In this document: positions 43,272 to 57,214 of the stretch, piece by piece | How the letters are laid out: each line of letters starts with the position of its first letter | How positions within the stretch are numbered: position 1 is the first letter of the stretch | Assembly (NCBI GenBank): GCA_964019135.1 | Contig: OZ025255.1 | Coordinates: 4,526,001 to 4,590,000 of the forward strand | Origin: Arenicola marina | Taxonomy: Eukaryota > Annelida > Polychaeta > Arenicolidae | DNA length: 64,000 nt | Direction of reading: 5' to 3' | The notes under the pieces: model-generated | The model's input: the letters and a program-made list of their open reading frames with translations, nothing else | Told to the model about the DNA's origin: nothing | Databases searched by the model: none | Program-made: the position numbers and the translations under genes

Positions 43272-44728
43272 CGTCAGACTACATGTACAATGTGTCACCG
43301 CTGTACAATGTGTCACCGCCCTGACGTCAGTACTACATGTACAAGGTGTCACCGCCCTGGCGTCAGTACTACATGTACAATGTGTCACCGCCCTGACGTC
43401 AGTACTACATGTACAATGTGTCACCGCCCTGACGTCAGTACTACATGTACAATGTGTCACCGCCCTGACGTCAGTACTGCATGTACAAGGTGTCACCGCC
43501 TTGACGTCAGTACTACATGTACACTGTGTCACCGCCCTGACGTCAGTACTACATGTACACTGTGTCACCGCCCCGACGTCAGTACTACATGTACACTGTG
43601 TCACCGCCCTGACGTCAGTACTACATGTACACTGTGTCACCGCCCTGACGTCAGTACTATATGTACACTGTGTCACCGCCCTGACGTCAGTACTACATGT
43701 ACACTGTGTCACCGCCCTGACGTCAGTACTATATGTACACTGTGTCACCGCCCTGACGTCAGTACTACATGTACACTGTGTCACCGCCCTGACGTCAGTA
43801 CTACATGTACACTGTGTCACCGCCCCGACGTCAGTACTACATGTACACTGTGTCACCGCCCTGACGTCAGTACTGCATGTACACTGTGTCACCGCCCTGA
43901 CGTCAGTACTACATGTACACTGTGTCACCGCCCCGACGTCAGTACTACATGTACACTGTGTCACCGCCCTGACGTCAGTACTGCATGTACAACGTGTCAC
44001 CGCCCCAACGTCAGTACTACATGTACAAGGTGTCACCGCCCTGTCGTCAGTACTACATGTACAAGCTGTCACCGCCCTGACGTCAGTACTACATGTACAC
44101 TGTGTCACCGCCCTGGCGTCAGTACTACATGTACAAGAAGTCACCGCCCTGACGTCAGTACTACATGTACACAGTGTCACCGCCCTGACGTCAGTACTAC
44201 ATGTACAATGTGTCGCCGCCCTGACGTCAGTACTACATGTACACTGTGTCACCGCCCTGACGTCAGTACCACATGTACACTGTGTCACCGCCCTGACGTC
44301 AGTACTACATGTACAATGTGTCACCGCCCTGACGTCAGTACTACATGTACAATGTGTCACCGCCCTGACGTCAGTACTACATGTACACTGTGTCACCGCC
44401 CTGACGTCAGTACTACATGTACAATGTGCCACCGCCCTGACGTCAGTACTACATGTACAATGTGTCACCGCCCTGACGTCAGTACTACATGTACACTGTG
44501 TCACAGCCCTGACGTCAGTACTACATGTACAATGTGTCACCGCCCTGACGTCAGTACTACACGTACACTGTGTCAAAGCCCTGGCGTCAGTACTACATGT
44601 ACACTGTGACACCGCCCTGACGTCAGTACTACATGTACAAGGTGTCACCGCCCCGACGTCAGTACTACATGTGCAAGATGTCACCGCCCTGATGTCAGTA
44701 CTACATGTACACTGTGTCACCGCCCTGA
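43272..44728. repeat. U17, 1,457-bp unit, copy of U13
   Basis: Forty-one monomer positions minus 19 bp, with an 18-bp loss near 43302. Relative to U13 I noticed two differences: G at 44498 where U13 has T, and C at 44562 (ACACGTACAC) where U13 has T at 38626. Confidence 0.93.
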
Positions 44729-46023
44729 CGTCAGACTACATGTACAATGTGTCACCGCTATGACGTCAGTACTACATGTACAATGTGTCACCGCCCTGAC
44801 GTCAGTACTACATGTACAAGGTGTCACCGCCCTGGCGTCAGTACTACATGTACAATGTGTCACCGCCCTGACGTCAGTACTACATGTACAATGTGTCACC
44901 GCCCTGACGTCAGTACTACATGTACAATGTGTCACCGCCCTGACGTCAGTACTGCATGTACAAGGTGTCACCGCCTTGACGTCAGTACTACATGTACACT
45001 GTGTCACCGCCCTGACGTCAGTACTACATGTACACTGTGTCACCGCCCCGACGTCAGTACTACATGTACACTGTGTCACCGCCCTGACGTCAGTACTACA
45101 TGTACACTGTGTCACCGCCCTGACGTCAGTACTATATGTACACTGTGTCACCGCCCTGACGTCAGTACTACATGTACACTGTGTCACCGCCCTGACGTCA
45201 GTACTATATGTACACTGTGTCACCGCCCTGACGTCAGTACTACATGTACACTGTGTCACCGCCCTGACGTCAGTACTACATGTACACTGTGTCACCGCCC
45301 CGACGTCAGTACTACATGTACACTGTGTCACCGCCCTGACGTCAGTACTGCATGTACACTGTGTCACCGCCCTGACGTCAGTACTACATGTACACTGTGT
45401 CACCGCCCCGACGTCAGTACTACATGTACACTGTGTCACCGCCCTGACGTCAGTACTACATGTACACTGTGTCAACGCCCTGACGTCAGTAGTAAATGTA
45501 CACTGTGTCACCGCCCTGACGTCAGTACTACATGTACAAGTTGTCACCGACCTGACGTCAGTACTACATGTACACTGTGTCACCGCCCTGACGTCAGTAC
45601 TACATGTACACTGTGTCACCGCCCTGGCGTCAGTACTACATGTACAAGTTGTCACCGACCTGACGTCAGTACTACATGTACACTGTGTCACCGCCCTGGC
45701 GTCAGTACTACATGTACACTGTGTCACCGCCCTGGCGTCAGTACTACATGTACACTGTGTCACCGCCCTGACGTCAGTACTACATGTACACTGTGTCACA
45801 GCCCTGACGTCAGTACTACATGTACAATGTGTCACCGCCCTGACGTCAGTACTACATGTACACTGTGTCAAAGCCCTGGCGTCAGTACTACATGTACACT
45901 GTGTCACCGCCCTGACGTCAGTACTACATGTACAAGGTGTCACCGCCCCGACGTCAGTACTACATGTGCAAGATGTCACCGCCCTGATGTCAGTACTACA
46001 TGTACACTGTGTCACCGCCCTGA
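44729..46023. repeat. U18, 1,295-bp unit, copy of U14
   Basis: Thirty-six monomers minus 1 bp. It has the same length and the same variant order as U14, including the TAGTAAATG monomer near 45490, the CAAAGCCCTGG near 45868 and the GCAAGATG near 45967. Confidence 0.92.
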
Positions 46024-48056
46024 CGTCAGACTACATGTACAATGTGTCACCGCTGTACAATGTGTCACCGCCCTGACGTCAGTACTACATGTACAAGGTG
46101 TCACCGCCCTGGCGTCAGTACTACATGTACAATGTGTCACCGCCCTGACGTCAGTACTACATGTACAATGTGTCACCGCCCTGACGTCAGTACTGCATGT
46201 ACAAGGTGTCACCGCCTTGACGTCAGTACTACATGTACACTGTGTCACCGCCCTGACGTCAGTACTACATGTACACTGTGTCACCGCCCCGACGTCAGTA
46301 CTACATGTACACTGTGTCACCGCCCTGACGTCAGTACTATATGTACACTGTGTCACCGCCCTGACGTCAGTACCACATGTACACTGTGTCACCGCCCTGA
46401 CGTCAGTACTACATGTACACTGTGTCACCGCCCCGACGTCAGTACTACATGTACACTGTGTCACCGCCCTGACGTCAGTACTGCATGTACACTGTGTCAC
46501 CGCCCTGACGTCAGTACTACATGTACACTGTGTCACCTCCCCGACGTCAGTACTACATGTACACTGTGTCACCGCCCTGACGTCAGTACTGCATGTACAA
46601 CGTGTCACCGCCCCAACGTCAGTACTACATGTACAAGGTGTCACCGCCCTGTCGTCAGTACTACATGTACAAGCTGTCACCGCCCTGACGTCAGTACTAC
46701 ATGTACACTGTGTCACCGCCCTGGCGTCAGTACTACATGTACAAGAAGTCACCGCCCTGACGTCAGTACTACATGTACACAGTGTCACCGCCCTGACGTC
46801 AGTACTACATGTACAATGTGTCGCCGCCCTGACGTCAGTACTACATGTACACTGTGTCACCGCCCTGACGTCAGTACCACATGTACACTGTGTCACCGCC
46901 CTGACGTCAGTACTACATGTACAATGTGTCACCGCCCTGACGTCAGTACTACATGTACAATGTGTCACCGCCCTGACGTCAGTACTACATGTACACTGTG
47001 TCACCGCCCTGACGTCAGTACTACATGTACAATGTGCCACCGCCCTGACGTCAGTACTACATGTACAATGTGTCACCGCCCTGACGTCAGTACTACATGT
47101 ACATTGTGTCACCGCCCTGACGTCAGTACTACATGTACACTGTGTCACCGCCCTGACGTCAGTACTACATGTACAATGTGTCACCGCCCTGACGTCAGTA
47201 CTACATGTACACTGTGTCACCGCCCTGACGTCAGTACTACATGTACAATGTGTCACCGCCCTGACGTCAGTACCACATGTACACTGTGTCACCGCCCTGA
47301 CGTCAGTACTACATGTACAATGTGTCACCGCCCTGACGTCAGTACTACATGTACACTGTGTCACCGCCCTGACGTCAGTACTACATGTACAATGTGTCAC
47401 CGCCCTGACGTCAGTACTACATGTACACTGTGTCACCGCCCTGACGTCAGTACTACATGTACACTGTGTCACCGCCCTGACGTCAGTACTACATGTACAC
47501 TGTGTCACCGCCCTGACGTCAGTACTACATGTACAAGTTGTCACCGACCTGACGTCAGTACTACATGTACACTGTGTCACCGCCCTGGCGTCAGTACTAC
47601 ATGTACACTGTGTCACCGCCCTGACGTCAGTACTACATGTACACTGTGTCACCGCCCTGGCGTCAGTACTACATGTACAAGTTGTCACCGACCTGACGTC
47701 AGTACTACATGTACACTGTGTCACCGCCCTGGCGTCAGTACTACATGTACACTGTGTCACCGCCCTGGCGTCAGTACTACATGTACACTGTGTCACCGCC
47801 CTGACGTCAGTACTACATGTACACTGTGTCACAGCCCTGACGTCAGTACTACATGTACAATGTGTCACCGCCCTGACGTCAGTACTACATGTACACTGTG
47901 TCAAAGCCCTGGCGTCAGTACTACATGTACACTGTGTCACCGCCCTGACGTCAGTACTACATGTACGAGGTGTCACCGCCCCGACGTCAGTACTACATGT
48001 GCAAGATGTCACCGCCCTGATGTCAGTACTACATGTACACTGTGTCACCGCCCTGA
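46024..48056. repeat. U19, 2,033-bp unit, relative of U22
   Basis: Fifty-seven monomer positions minus 19 bp, with an 18-bp loss near 46054. The start matches U15 for only about 150 bp, which ends the 5,936-bp duplication. It matches U22 over almost its full length, one monomer shorter. Shared rare variants are CACCTCCCCGACG (near 46535 and 54938) and ACGAGGTG before the marker (near 47966 and 56369). Confidence 0.92.
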
Positions 48057-51000
48057 CGTCAGACTACATGTACAATGTGTCACCGCTATGACGTCAGTAC
48101 TACATGTACAATGTGTCACCGCCCTGACGTCAGTACTACATGTACAAGGTGTCACCGCCCTGGCGTCAGTACTACATGTACAATGTGTCACCGCCCTGAC
48201 GTCAGTACTACATGTACAATGTGTCACCGCCCTGACGTCAGTACTACATGTACAATGTGTCACCGCCCTGACGTCAGTGCTGCATGTACAAGGTGTCACC
48301 GCCTTGACGTCAGTACTACATGTACACTGTGTCACCGCCCTGACGTCAGTACTACATGTACACTGTGTCACCGCCCCGACGTCAGTACTACATGTACACT
48401 GTGTCACCGCCCTGACGTCAGTACTACATGTACACTGTGTCACCGCCCTGACGTCAGTACTATATGTACACTGTGTCACCGCCCTGACGTCAGTACTACA
48501 TGTACACTGTGTCACCGCCCTGACGTCAGTACTATATGTACACTGTGTCACCGCCCTGACGTCAGTACTACATGTACACTGTGTCACCGCCCTGACGTCA
48601 GTACTACATGTACACTGTGTCACCGCCCCGACGTCAGTACTACATGTACACTGTGTCACCGCCCTGACGTCAGTACTGCATGTACACTGTGTCACCGCCC
48701 TGACGTCAGTACTACATGTACACTGTGTCACCGCCCCGACGTCAGTACTACATGTACACTGTGTCACCGCCCTGACGTCAGTACTACATGTACACTGTGT
48801 CAACGCCCTGACGTCAGTACTACATGTACACTGTGTCACCGCCCTGACGTCAGTACTACATGTACACTGTGTCACCGCCCTGACGTCAGTACTATATGCA
48901 CACTGTGTCACCGCCCTGACGTCAGTACTACATGTGCACTGTGTCACCGCCCTGACGTCAGTACTACATGTACACTGTGTCACCGCCCTGACGTCAGTAC
49001 TACATGTACACTGTGTCACCGCCCTGACGTCAGTACTACATGTACAATGTGTCACCGCCCTGACGTCAGTACTACATGTACACTGTGTCAACGCCCTGAC
49101 GTCAGTACTACATGTACACTGTGTCACCGCCCTGACGTCAGTACTACATGTACACTGTGTCACCGCCCTGACGTCAGTACTACATGTACAAGTTGTCACC
49201 GACCTGACGTCAGTACTACATGTACACTGTGTCACCGCCCTGACGTCAGTACTACATGTACAATGTGTCACAGCCCTGACGTCAGTACTACATGTACAAG
49301 GTGTCACCGCCCTGACGTCAGTACTACATGTACACTGTGTCACCGCCCTGACGTCAGTACTACATGTACAATGTGTCACAGCCCTGACGCCAGTACTACA
49401 TGTACAAGGTGTCACCGCCCTGACGTCAGTACTACATGTACACTGTGTCACCGCCCTGGCGTCAGTACTACATGTACACTGTGTCACCGCCCTGACGTCA
49501 GTACTACATGTACACTGTGTCACCGCCCTGACGTCAGTACTACATGTACAAGTTGTCACCGACCTGACGTCAGTACTACATGTACACTGTGTCACCGCCC
49601 TGACGTCAGTACTACATGTACAATGTGTCACAGCCCTGACGTCAGTACTACATGTACAAGTTGTCACCGACCTGACGTCAGTACTACATGTACACTGTGT
49701 CACCGCCCTGACGTCAGTACTGCATGTACACTGTGTCACCGCCCTGACGTCAGTACTACATGTACACTGTGTCACCGCCCTGACGTCAGTACTACATGTA
49801 CACTGTGTCACCGCCTGGACGTCAGTACTACATGTACACTGTGTCACCGCCCTGGCGTCAGTACTACATGTACAATGTGTCACCGCCCTGGCGTCAGTAC
49901 TACATGTACACTGTGTCACCGCCCTGGCGTCAGTACTACATGTACACTGTGTCACCGCCCTGACGTCAGTACTACATGTACACTGTGTCACCGCCCTGAC
50001 GTCAGTACTACATGTACACTGTGTCACCACCCTGGCGTCAGTACTACATGTACACTGTGTCACCGCCCTGGCGTCAGTACTACATGTACAAGTTGTCACC
50101 GACCTGACGTCAGTACTACATGTACACTGTGTCACCGCCCTGGCGTCAGTACTACATGTACACTGTGTCACCGCCCTGGCGTCAGTACTACATGTACACT
50201 GTGTCACCGCCCTGGCGTCAGTACTACATGTACAAGTTGTCACCGACCTGACGTCAGTACTGCATGTACACTGTGTCACCGCCCTGACGTCAGTACTACA
50301 TGTACACTGTGTCACCGCCCTGACGTCAGTACTACATGTACACTGTGTCACCGCCCCGACGTCAGTACTACATGTACACTGTGTCACCGCCCTGACGTCA
50401 GTACTGCATGTACACTGTGTCACCGCCCTGACGTCAGTACTACATGTACACTGTGTCACCGCCCCGACGTCAGTACTACATGTACACTGTGTCACCGCCC
50501 TGACGTCAGTACTACATGTACACTGTGTCAACGCCCTGACGTCAGTACTACATGTACACTGTGTCACCGCCCTGACGTCAGTACTACATGTACACTGTGT
50601 CACCGCCCTGACGTCAGTACTATATGCACACTGTGTCACCGCCCTGACGTCAGTACTACATGTGCACTGTGTCACCGCCCTGACGTCAGTACTACATGTA
50701 CACTGTGTCACCGCCCTGACGTCAGTACTACATGTACACTGTGTCACCGCCCTGACGTCAGTACTACATGTACAATGTGTCACCGCCCTGACGTCAGTAC
50801 TACATGTACACTGTGTCAACGCCCTGACGTCAGTACTACATGTACACTGTGTCACCGCCCTGACGTCAGTACTACATGTACACTGTGTCACCGCCCTGAC
50901 GTCAGTACTACATGTACAAGTTGTCACCGACCTGACGTCAGTACTACATGTACACTGTGTCACCGCCCTGACGTCAGTACTACATGTACAATGTGTCACA

Positions 51001-53023
51001 GCCCTGACGTCAGTACTACATGTACAAGGTGTCACCGCCCTGACGTCAGTACTACATGTACACTGTGTCACCGCCCTGACGTCAGTACTACATGTACAAT
51101 GTGTCACAGCCCTGACGCCAGTACTACATGTACAAGGTGTCACCGCCCTGACGTCAGTACTACATGTACACTGTGTCACCGCCCTGGCGTCAGTACTACA
51201 TGTACACTGTGTCACCGCCCTGACGTCAGTACTACATGTACACTGTGTCACCGCCCTGACGTCAGTACTACATGTACAAGTTGTCACCGACCTGACGTCA
51301 GTACTACATGTACACTGTGTCACCGCCCTGACGTCAGTACTACATGTACAATGTGTCACAGCCCTGACGTCAGTACTACATGTACAAGTTGTCACCGACC
51401 TGACGTCAGTACTACATGTACACTGTGTCACCGCCCTGACGTCAGTACTGCATGTACACTGTGTCACCGCCCTGACGTCAGTACTACATGTACACTGTGT
51501 CACCGCCCTGACGTCAGTACTACATGTACACTGTGTCACCGCCTGGACGTCAGTACTACATGTACACTGTGTCACCGCCCTGGCGTCAGTACTACATGTA
51601 CAATGTGTCACCGCCCTGGCGTCAGTACTACATGTACACTGTGTCACCGCCCTGGCGTCAGTACTACATGTACACTGTGTCACCGCCCTGACGTCAGTAC
51701 TACATGTACACTGTGTCACCGCCCTGACGTCAGTACTACATGTACACTGTGTCACCACCCTGGCGTCAGTACTACATGTACACTGTGTCACCGCCCTGGC
51801 GTCAGTACTACATGTACAAGTTGTCACCGACCTGACGTCAGTACTACATGTACACTGTGTCACCGCCCTGGCGTCAGTACTACATGTACACTGTGTCACC
51901 GCCCTGGCGTCAGTACTACATGTACACTGTGTCACCGCCCTGGCGTCAGTACTACATGTACAAGTTGTCACCGACCTGACGTCAGTACTGCATGTACACT
52001 GTGTCACCGCCCTGACGTCAGTACTACATGTACAATGTGTCACCGCCCTGACGTCAGTACTACATGTACACTGTGTCACAGCCCTGACGTCAGTACTACA
52101 TGTACAATGTGTCACCGCCCTGACGTCAGTACTACATGTACACTGTGTCACAGCCCTGACGTCAGTACTACATGTACAAGGTGTCACCGCCCCGACGTCA
52201 GTACTACATGTGCAAGATGTCACCGCCCTGACGTCAGTACTACATGTACACTGTGTCACCGCCCTGGCGTCAGTACTACATGTACACTGTGTCACCGCCC
52301 TGACGTCAGTACTACATGTACACTGTGTCACCGCCCTGACGTCAGTACTACATGTACACTGTATCACCGCCCTGACGTCAGTACTACATGTACACTGTGT
52401 CACCGCCCTGACGTCAGTACTACATGTACACTGTGTCACCGCCCTGGCGTCAGTACTACATGTACACTGTGTCACCGCCCTGACGTCAGTACTACATATA
52501 CAAGGTGTCACAGCCCTGGCGTCAGTACTACATGTACACTGTGTCACCGCCCTGACGTCAGTACTACATGTACAAGGTGTCACCGCCCTGACGTCAGTAC
52601 TACATGTACAATGTGTCACCGCCCTGACGTCAGTACTACATGTACAATGTGTCACCGCCCTGACGTCAGTACTATATGCACACTGTGTCACCGCCCTGAC
52701 GTCAGTACTACATGTACACTGTGTCACCGCCCTGGCGTCAGTACTACATGTACACTGTGTCACCGCCCTGGCGTCAGTACTACATGTACACTGTGTCACC
52801 GCCCTGACGTCAGTACTACATGTACACTGTGTCACAGCCCTGACGTCAGTACTACATGTACAATGTGTCACCGCCCCGACGTCAGTACTACATGTACACT
52901 GTGTCACCGCCCTGACGTCAGTACTACATGTACAAGGTGTCACCGCCCCGACGTCAGTACTACATGTGCAAGATGTCACCGCCCTGATGTCAGTACTACA
53001 TGTACACTGTGTCACCGCCCTGA
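48057..53023. repeat. U20, 4,967-bp unit with a 1,728-bp internal duplication
   Basis: One hundred and thirty-eight monomers minus 1 bp, the longest unit. Rare variants occur twice at an exact 1,728-bp offset (48 monomers): TATATGCAC at 48893 and 50621, and CCTGACGCCAG near 49383 and 51111. Copies run at about 48,570-50,300 and 50,300-52,030. Without the second copy the unit would be six monomers longer than U24, its relative. Confidence 0.93.
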
Positions 53024-54390
53024 CGTCAGACTACATGTACAATGTGTCACCGCTATGACGTCAGTACTACATGTACAATGTGCCACCGCCCTGACGTCAG
53101 TACTACATGTACACTGTGTCACCGCCCCGACGTCAGTACTACATGTACACTGTGTCACCGCCCTGACGTCAGTACTGCATGTACAACGTGTCACCGCCCC
53201 AACGTCAGTACTACATGTACAAGGTGTCACCGCCCTGTCGTCAGTACTACATGTACAAGCTGTCACCGCCCTGACGTCAGTACTACATGTACACTGTGTC
53301 ACCGCACTGGCGTCAGTACTACATGTACAAGAAGTCACCGCCCTGACGTCAGTACTACATGTACGCAGTGTCACCGCCCTGACGTCAGTACTACATGTAC
53401 AATGTGTCGCCGCCCTGACGTCAGTACTACATGTACACTGTGTCACCGCCCTGACGTCAGTACCACATGTACACTGTGTCACCGCCCTGACGTCAGTACT
53501 ACATGTACAATGTGTCACCGCCCTGACGTCAGTACTACATGTACAATGTGTCACCGCCCTGACGTCAGTACTACATGTACACTGTGTCACCGCCCTGACG
53601 TCAGTACTACATGTACAATGTGCCACCGCCCTGACGTCAGTACTACATGTACAATGTGTCACCGCCCTGACGTCAGTACTAAATGTACATTGTGTCACCG
53701 CCCTGACGTCAGTACTACATGTACAAGTTGTCACCGCCCTGACGTCAGTACTACATGTACAATGTGTCACCGCCCTGACGTCAGTACTACATGTACACTG
53801 TGTCACCGCCCTGACGTCAGTACTACATGTACAATGTGTCACCGCCCTGACGTCAGTACCACATGTACACTGTGTCACCGCCCTGACGTCAGTACTACAT
53901 GTACAATGTGTCACCGCCCTGACGTCAGTACTACATGTACACTGTGTCACCGCCCTGACGTCAGTACTACATGTACGCTGTGTCACCGCCCTGACGTCAG
54001 TACTACATGTACACTGTGTCACCGCCCTGACGTCAGTACTACATGTACACTGTGTCACCGCCCTGACGTCAGTACTACATGTACACTGTGTCACCGCCCT
54101 GACGTCAGTACTACATGTACACTGTGTCACCGCCCCGACGTCAGTACTACATGTACACTGTGTCACCGCCCTGACGTCAGTACTACATGTACACTGTGTC
54201 AACGCCCTGACGTCAGTACTACATGTACACTGTGTCACCGCCCTGACGTCAGTACTACATGTACAAGTTGTCACCGACCTGACGTCAGTACTACATGTAC
54301 ACTGTGTCACCGCCCTGACGTCAGTACTACATGTACACTGTGTCACCGCCCTGGCGTCAGTACTACATGTACACTGTGTCACCGCCCTGA
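53024..54390. repeat. U21, 1,367-bp unit with an atypical end
   Basis: Thirty-eight monomers minus 1 bp. It starts like U12, U16 and U25 (AATGTGCCACC). A private TACGCAGTG at about 53363 is shared only with U25 at the exact unit offset of 7,214 bp. The end lacks the CAAAGCCCTGG and GCAAGATG signature that precedes 26 of 28 markers. A CAAGTTGTCACCGCCC monomer near 53725 breaks the usual link between AGT at 22-24 and A at 33. Confidence 0.9.
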
Positions 54391-56459
54391 CGTCAGACTA
54401 CATGTACAATGTGTCACCGCTGTACAATGTGTCACCGCCCTGACGTCAGTACTACATGTACAAGGTGTCACCGCCCTGGCGTCAGTACTACATGTACAAT
54501 GTGTCACCGCCCTGACGTCAGTACTACATGTACAATGTGTCACCGCCCTGACGTCAGTACTACATGTACAATGTGTCACCGCCCTGACGTCAGTACTGCA
54601 TGTACAAGGTGTCACCGCCTTGACGTCAGTACTACATGTACACTGTGTCACCGCCCTGACGTCAGTACTACATGTACACTGTGTCACCGCCCCGACGTCA
54701 GTACTACATGTACACTGTGTCACCGCCCTGACGTCAGTACTATATGTACACTGTGTCACCGCCCTGACGTCAGTACCACATGTACACTGTGTCACCGCCC
54801 TGACGTCAGTACTACATGTACACTGTGTCACCGCCCCGACGTCAGTACTACATGTACACTGTGTCACCGCCCTGACGTCAGTACTGCATGTACACTGTGT
54901 CACCGCCCTGACGTCAGTACTACATGTACACTGTGTCACCTCCCCGACGTCAGTACTACATGTACACTGTGTCACCGCCCTGACGTCAGTACTGCATGTA
55001 CAACGTGTCACCGCCCCAACGTCAGTACTACATGTACAAGGTGTCACCGCCCTGTCGTCAGTACTACATGTACAAGCTGTCACCGCCCTGACGTCAGTAC
55101 TACATGTACACTGTGTCACCGCCCTGGCGTCAGTACTACATGTACAAGAAGTCACCGCCCTGACGTCAGTACTACATGTACACAGTGTCACCGCCCTGAC
55201 GTCAGTACTACATGTACAATGTGTCGCCGCCCTGACGTCAGTACTACATGTACACTGTGTCACCGCCCTGACGTCAGTACCACATGTACACTGTGTCACC
55301 GCCCTGACGTCAGTACTACATGTACAATGTGTCACCGCCCTGACGTCAGTACTACATGTACAATGTGTCACCGCCCTGACGTCAGTACTACATGTACACT
55401 GTGTCACCGCCCTGACGTCAGTACTACATGTACAATGTGCCACCGCCCTGACGTCAGTACTACATGTACAATGTGTCACCGCCCTGACGTCAGTACTACA
55501 TGTACATTGTGTCACCGCCCTGACGTCAGTACTACATGTACACTGTGTCACCGCCCTGACGTCAGTACTACATGTACAATGTGTCACCGCCCTGACGTCA
55601 GTACTACATGTACACTGTGTCACCGCCCTGACGTCAGTACTACATGTACAATGTGTCACCGCCCTGACGTCAGTACCACATGTACACTGTGTCACCGCCC
55701 TGACGTCAGTACTACATGTACAATGTGTCACCGCCCTGACGTCAGTACTACATGTACACTGTGTCACCGCCCTGACGTCAGTACTACATGTACAATGTGT
55801 CACCGCCCTGACGTCAGTACTACATGTACACTGTGTCACCGCCCTGACGTCAGTACTACATGTACACTGTGTCACCGCGCTGACGTCAGTACTACATGTA
55901 CACTGTGTCACCGCCCTGACGTCAGTACTACATGTACAAGTTGTCACCGACCTGACGTCAGTACTACATGTACACTGTGTCACCGCCCTGGCGTCAGTAC
56001 TACATGTACACTGTGTCACCGCCCTGACGTCAGTACTACATGTACACTGTGTCACCGCCCTGGCGTCAGTACTACATGTACAAGTTGTCACCGACCTGAC
56101 GTCAGTACTACATGTACACTGTGTCACCGCCCTGGCGTCAGTACTACATGTACACTGTGTCACCGCCCTGGCGTCAGTACTACATGTACACTGTGTCACC
56201 GCCCTGACGTCAGTACTACATGTACACTGTGTCACAGCCCTGACGTCAGTACTACATGTACAATGTGTCACCGCCCTGACGTCAGTACTACATGTACACT
56301 GTGTCAAAGCCCTGGCGTCAGTACTACATGTACACTGTGTCACCGCCCTGACGTCAGTACTACATGTACGAGGTGTCACCGCCCCGACGTCAGTACTACA
56401 TGTGCAAGATGTCACCGCCCTGATGTCAGTACTACATGTACACTGTGTCACCGCCCTGA
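54391..56459. repeat. U22, 2,069-bp unit, relative of U19
   Basis: Fifty-eight monomer positions minus 19 bp, with an 18-bp loss near 54421. It is one monomer longer than U19, near the start. A private CACCGCGCTGACG lies near 55874. The ACGAGGTG variant near 56369 is shared with U19 and U23. Confidence 0.92.
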
Positions 56460-57214
56460 CGTCAGACTACATGTACAATGTGTCACCGCTATGACGTCAG
56501 TACTACATGTACAATGTGTCACCGCCCTGACGTCAGTACTGCATGTACAAGGTGTCACCGCCTTGACGTCAGTACTACATGTACACTGTGTCACCGCCCT
56601 GACGTCAGTACTACATGTACACTGTGTCACCGCCCCGACGTCAGTACTACATGTACACTGTGTCACCGCCCTGACGTCAGTACTACATGTACACTGTGTC
56701 ACCGCCCTGACGTCAGTACTATATGTACACTGTGTCACCGCCCTGACGTCAGTACTACATGTACACTGTGTCACCGCCCTGACGTCAGTACTACATGTAC
56801 ACTGTGTCACCGCCCTGGCGTCAGTACTACATGTACAAGTTGTCACCGACCTGACGTCAGTACTACATGTACACTGTGTCACCGCCCTGGCGTCAGTACT
56901 ACATGTACACTGTGTCACCGCCCTGGCGTCAGTACTACATGTACACTGTGTCACCGCCCTGACGTCAGTACTACATGTACAAGGTGTCACAGCCCTGACG
57001 TCAGTACTACATGTACAATGTGTCACCGCCCTGACGTCAGTACTACATGTACACTGTGTCAAAGCCCTGGCGTCAGTACTACATGTACACTGTGTCACCG
57101 CCCTGACGTCAGTACTACATGTACGAGGTGTCACCGCCCCGACGTCAGTACTACATGTGCAAGATGTCACCGCCCTGATGTCAGTACTACATGTACACTG
57201 TGTCACCGCCCTGA
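56460..57214. repeat. U23, 755-bp short unit
   Basis: Twenty-one monomers minus 1 bp. After the marker it lacks four monomers present in most units of this class; U24 lacks the same four. The terminal part has AAGGTGTCACAGCCC near 56980 and ACGAGGTG near 57124. U23 looks like a deleted copy made of the start and end of a longer unit. Confidence 0.9.

Larger units (their letters stand above)
34390..46190. repeat. Tandem duplication of a 5,936-bp block
   Basis: Sequence from about 34,390 to 40,250 repeats at about 40,326 to 46,190 with a constant offset of 5,936 bp and no indel. It covers most of U11, U12-U14 and the start of U15, against most of U15, U16-U18 and the start of U19. The marker spacings 827, 1,457 and 1,295 recur in order. 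I noticed only two base differences (38562/44498 and 38626/44562). Confidence 0.93.
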
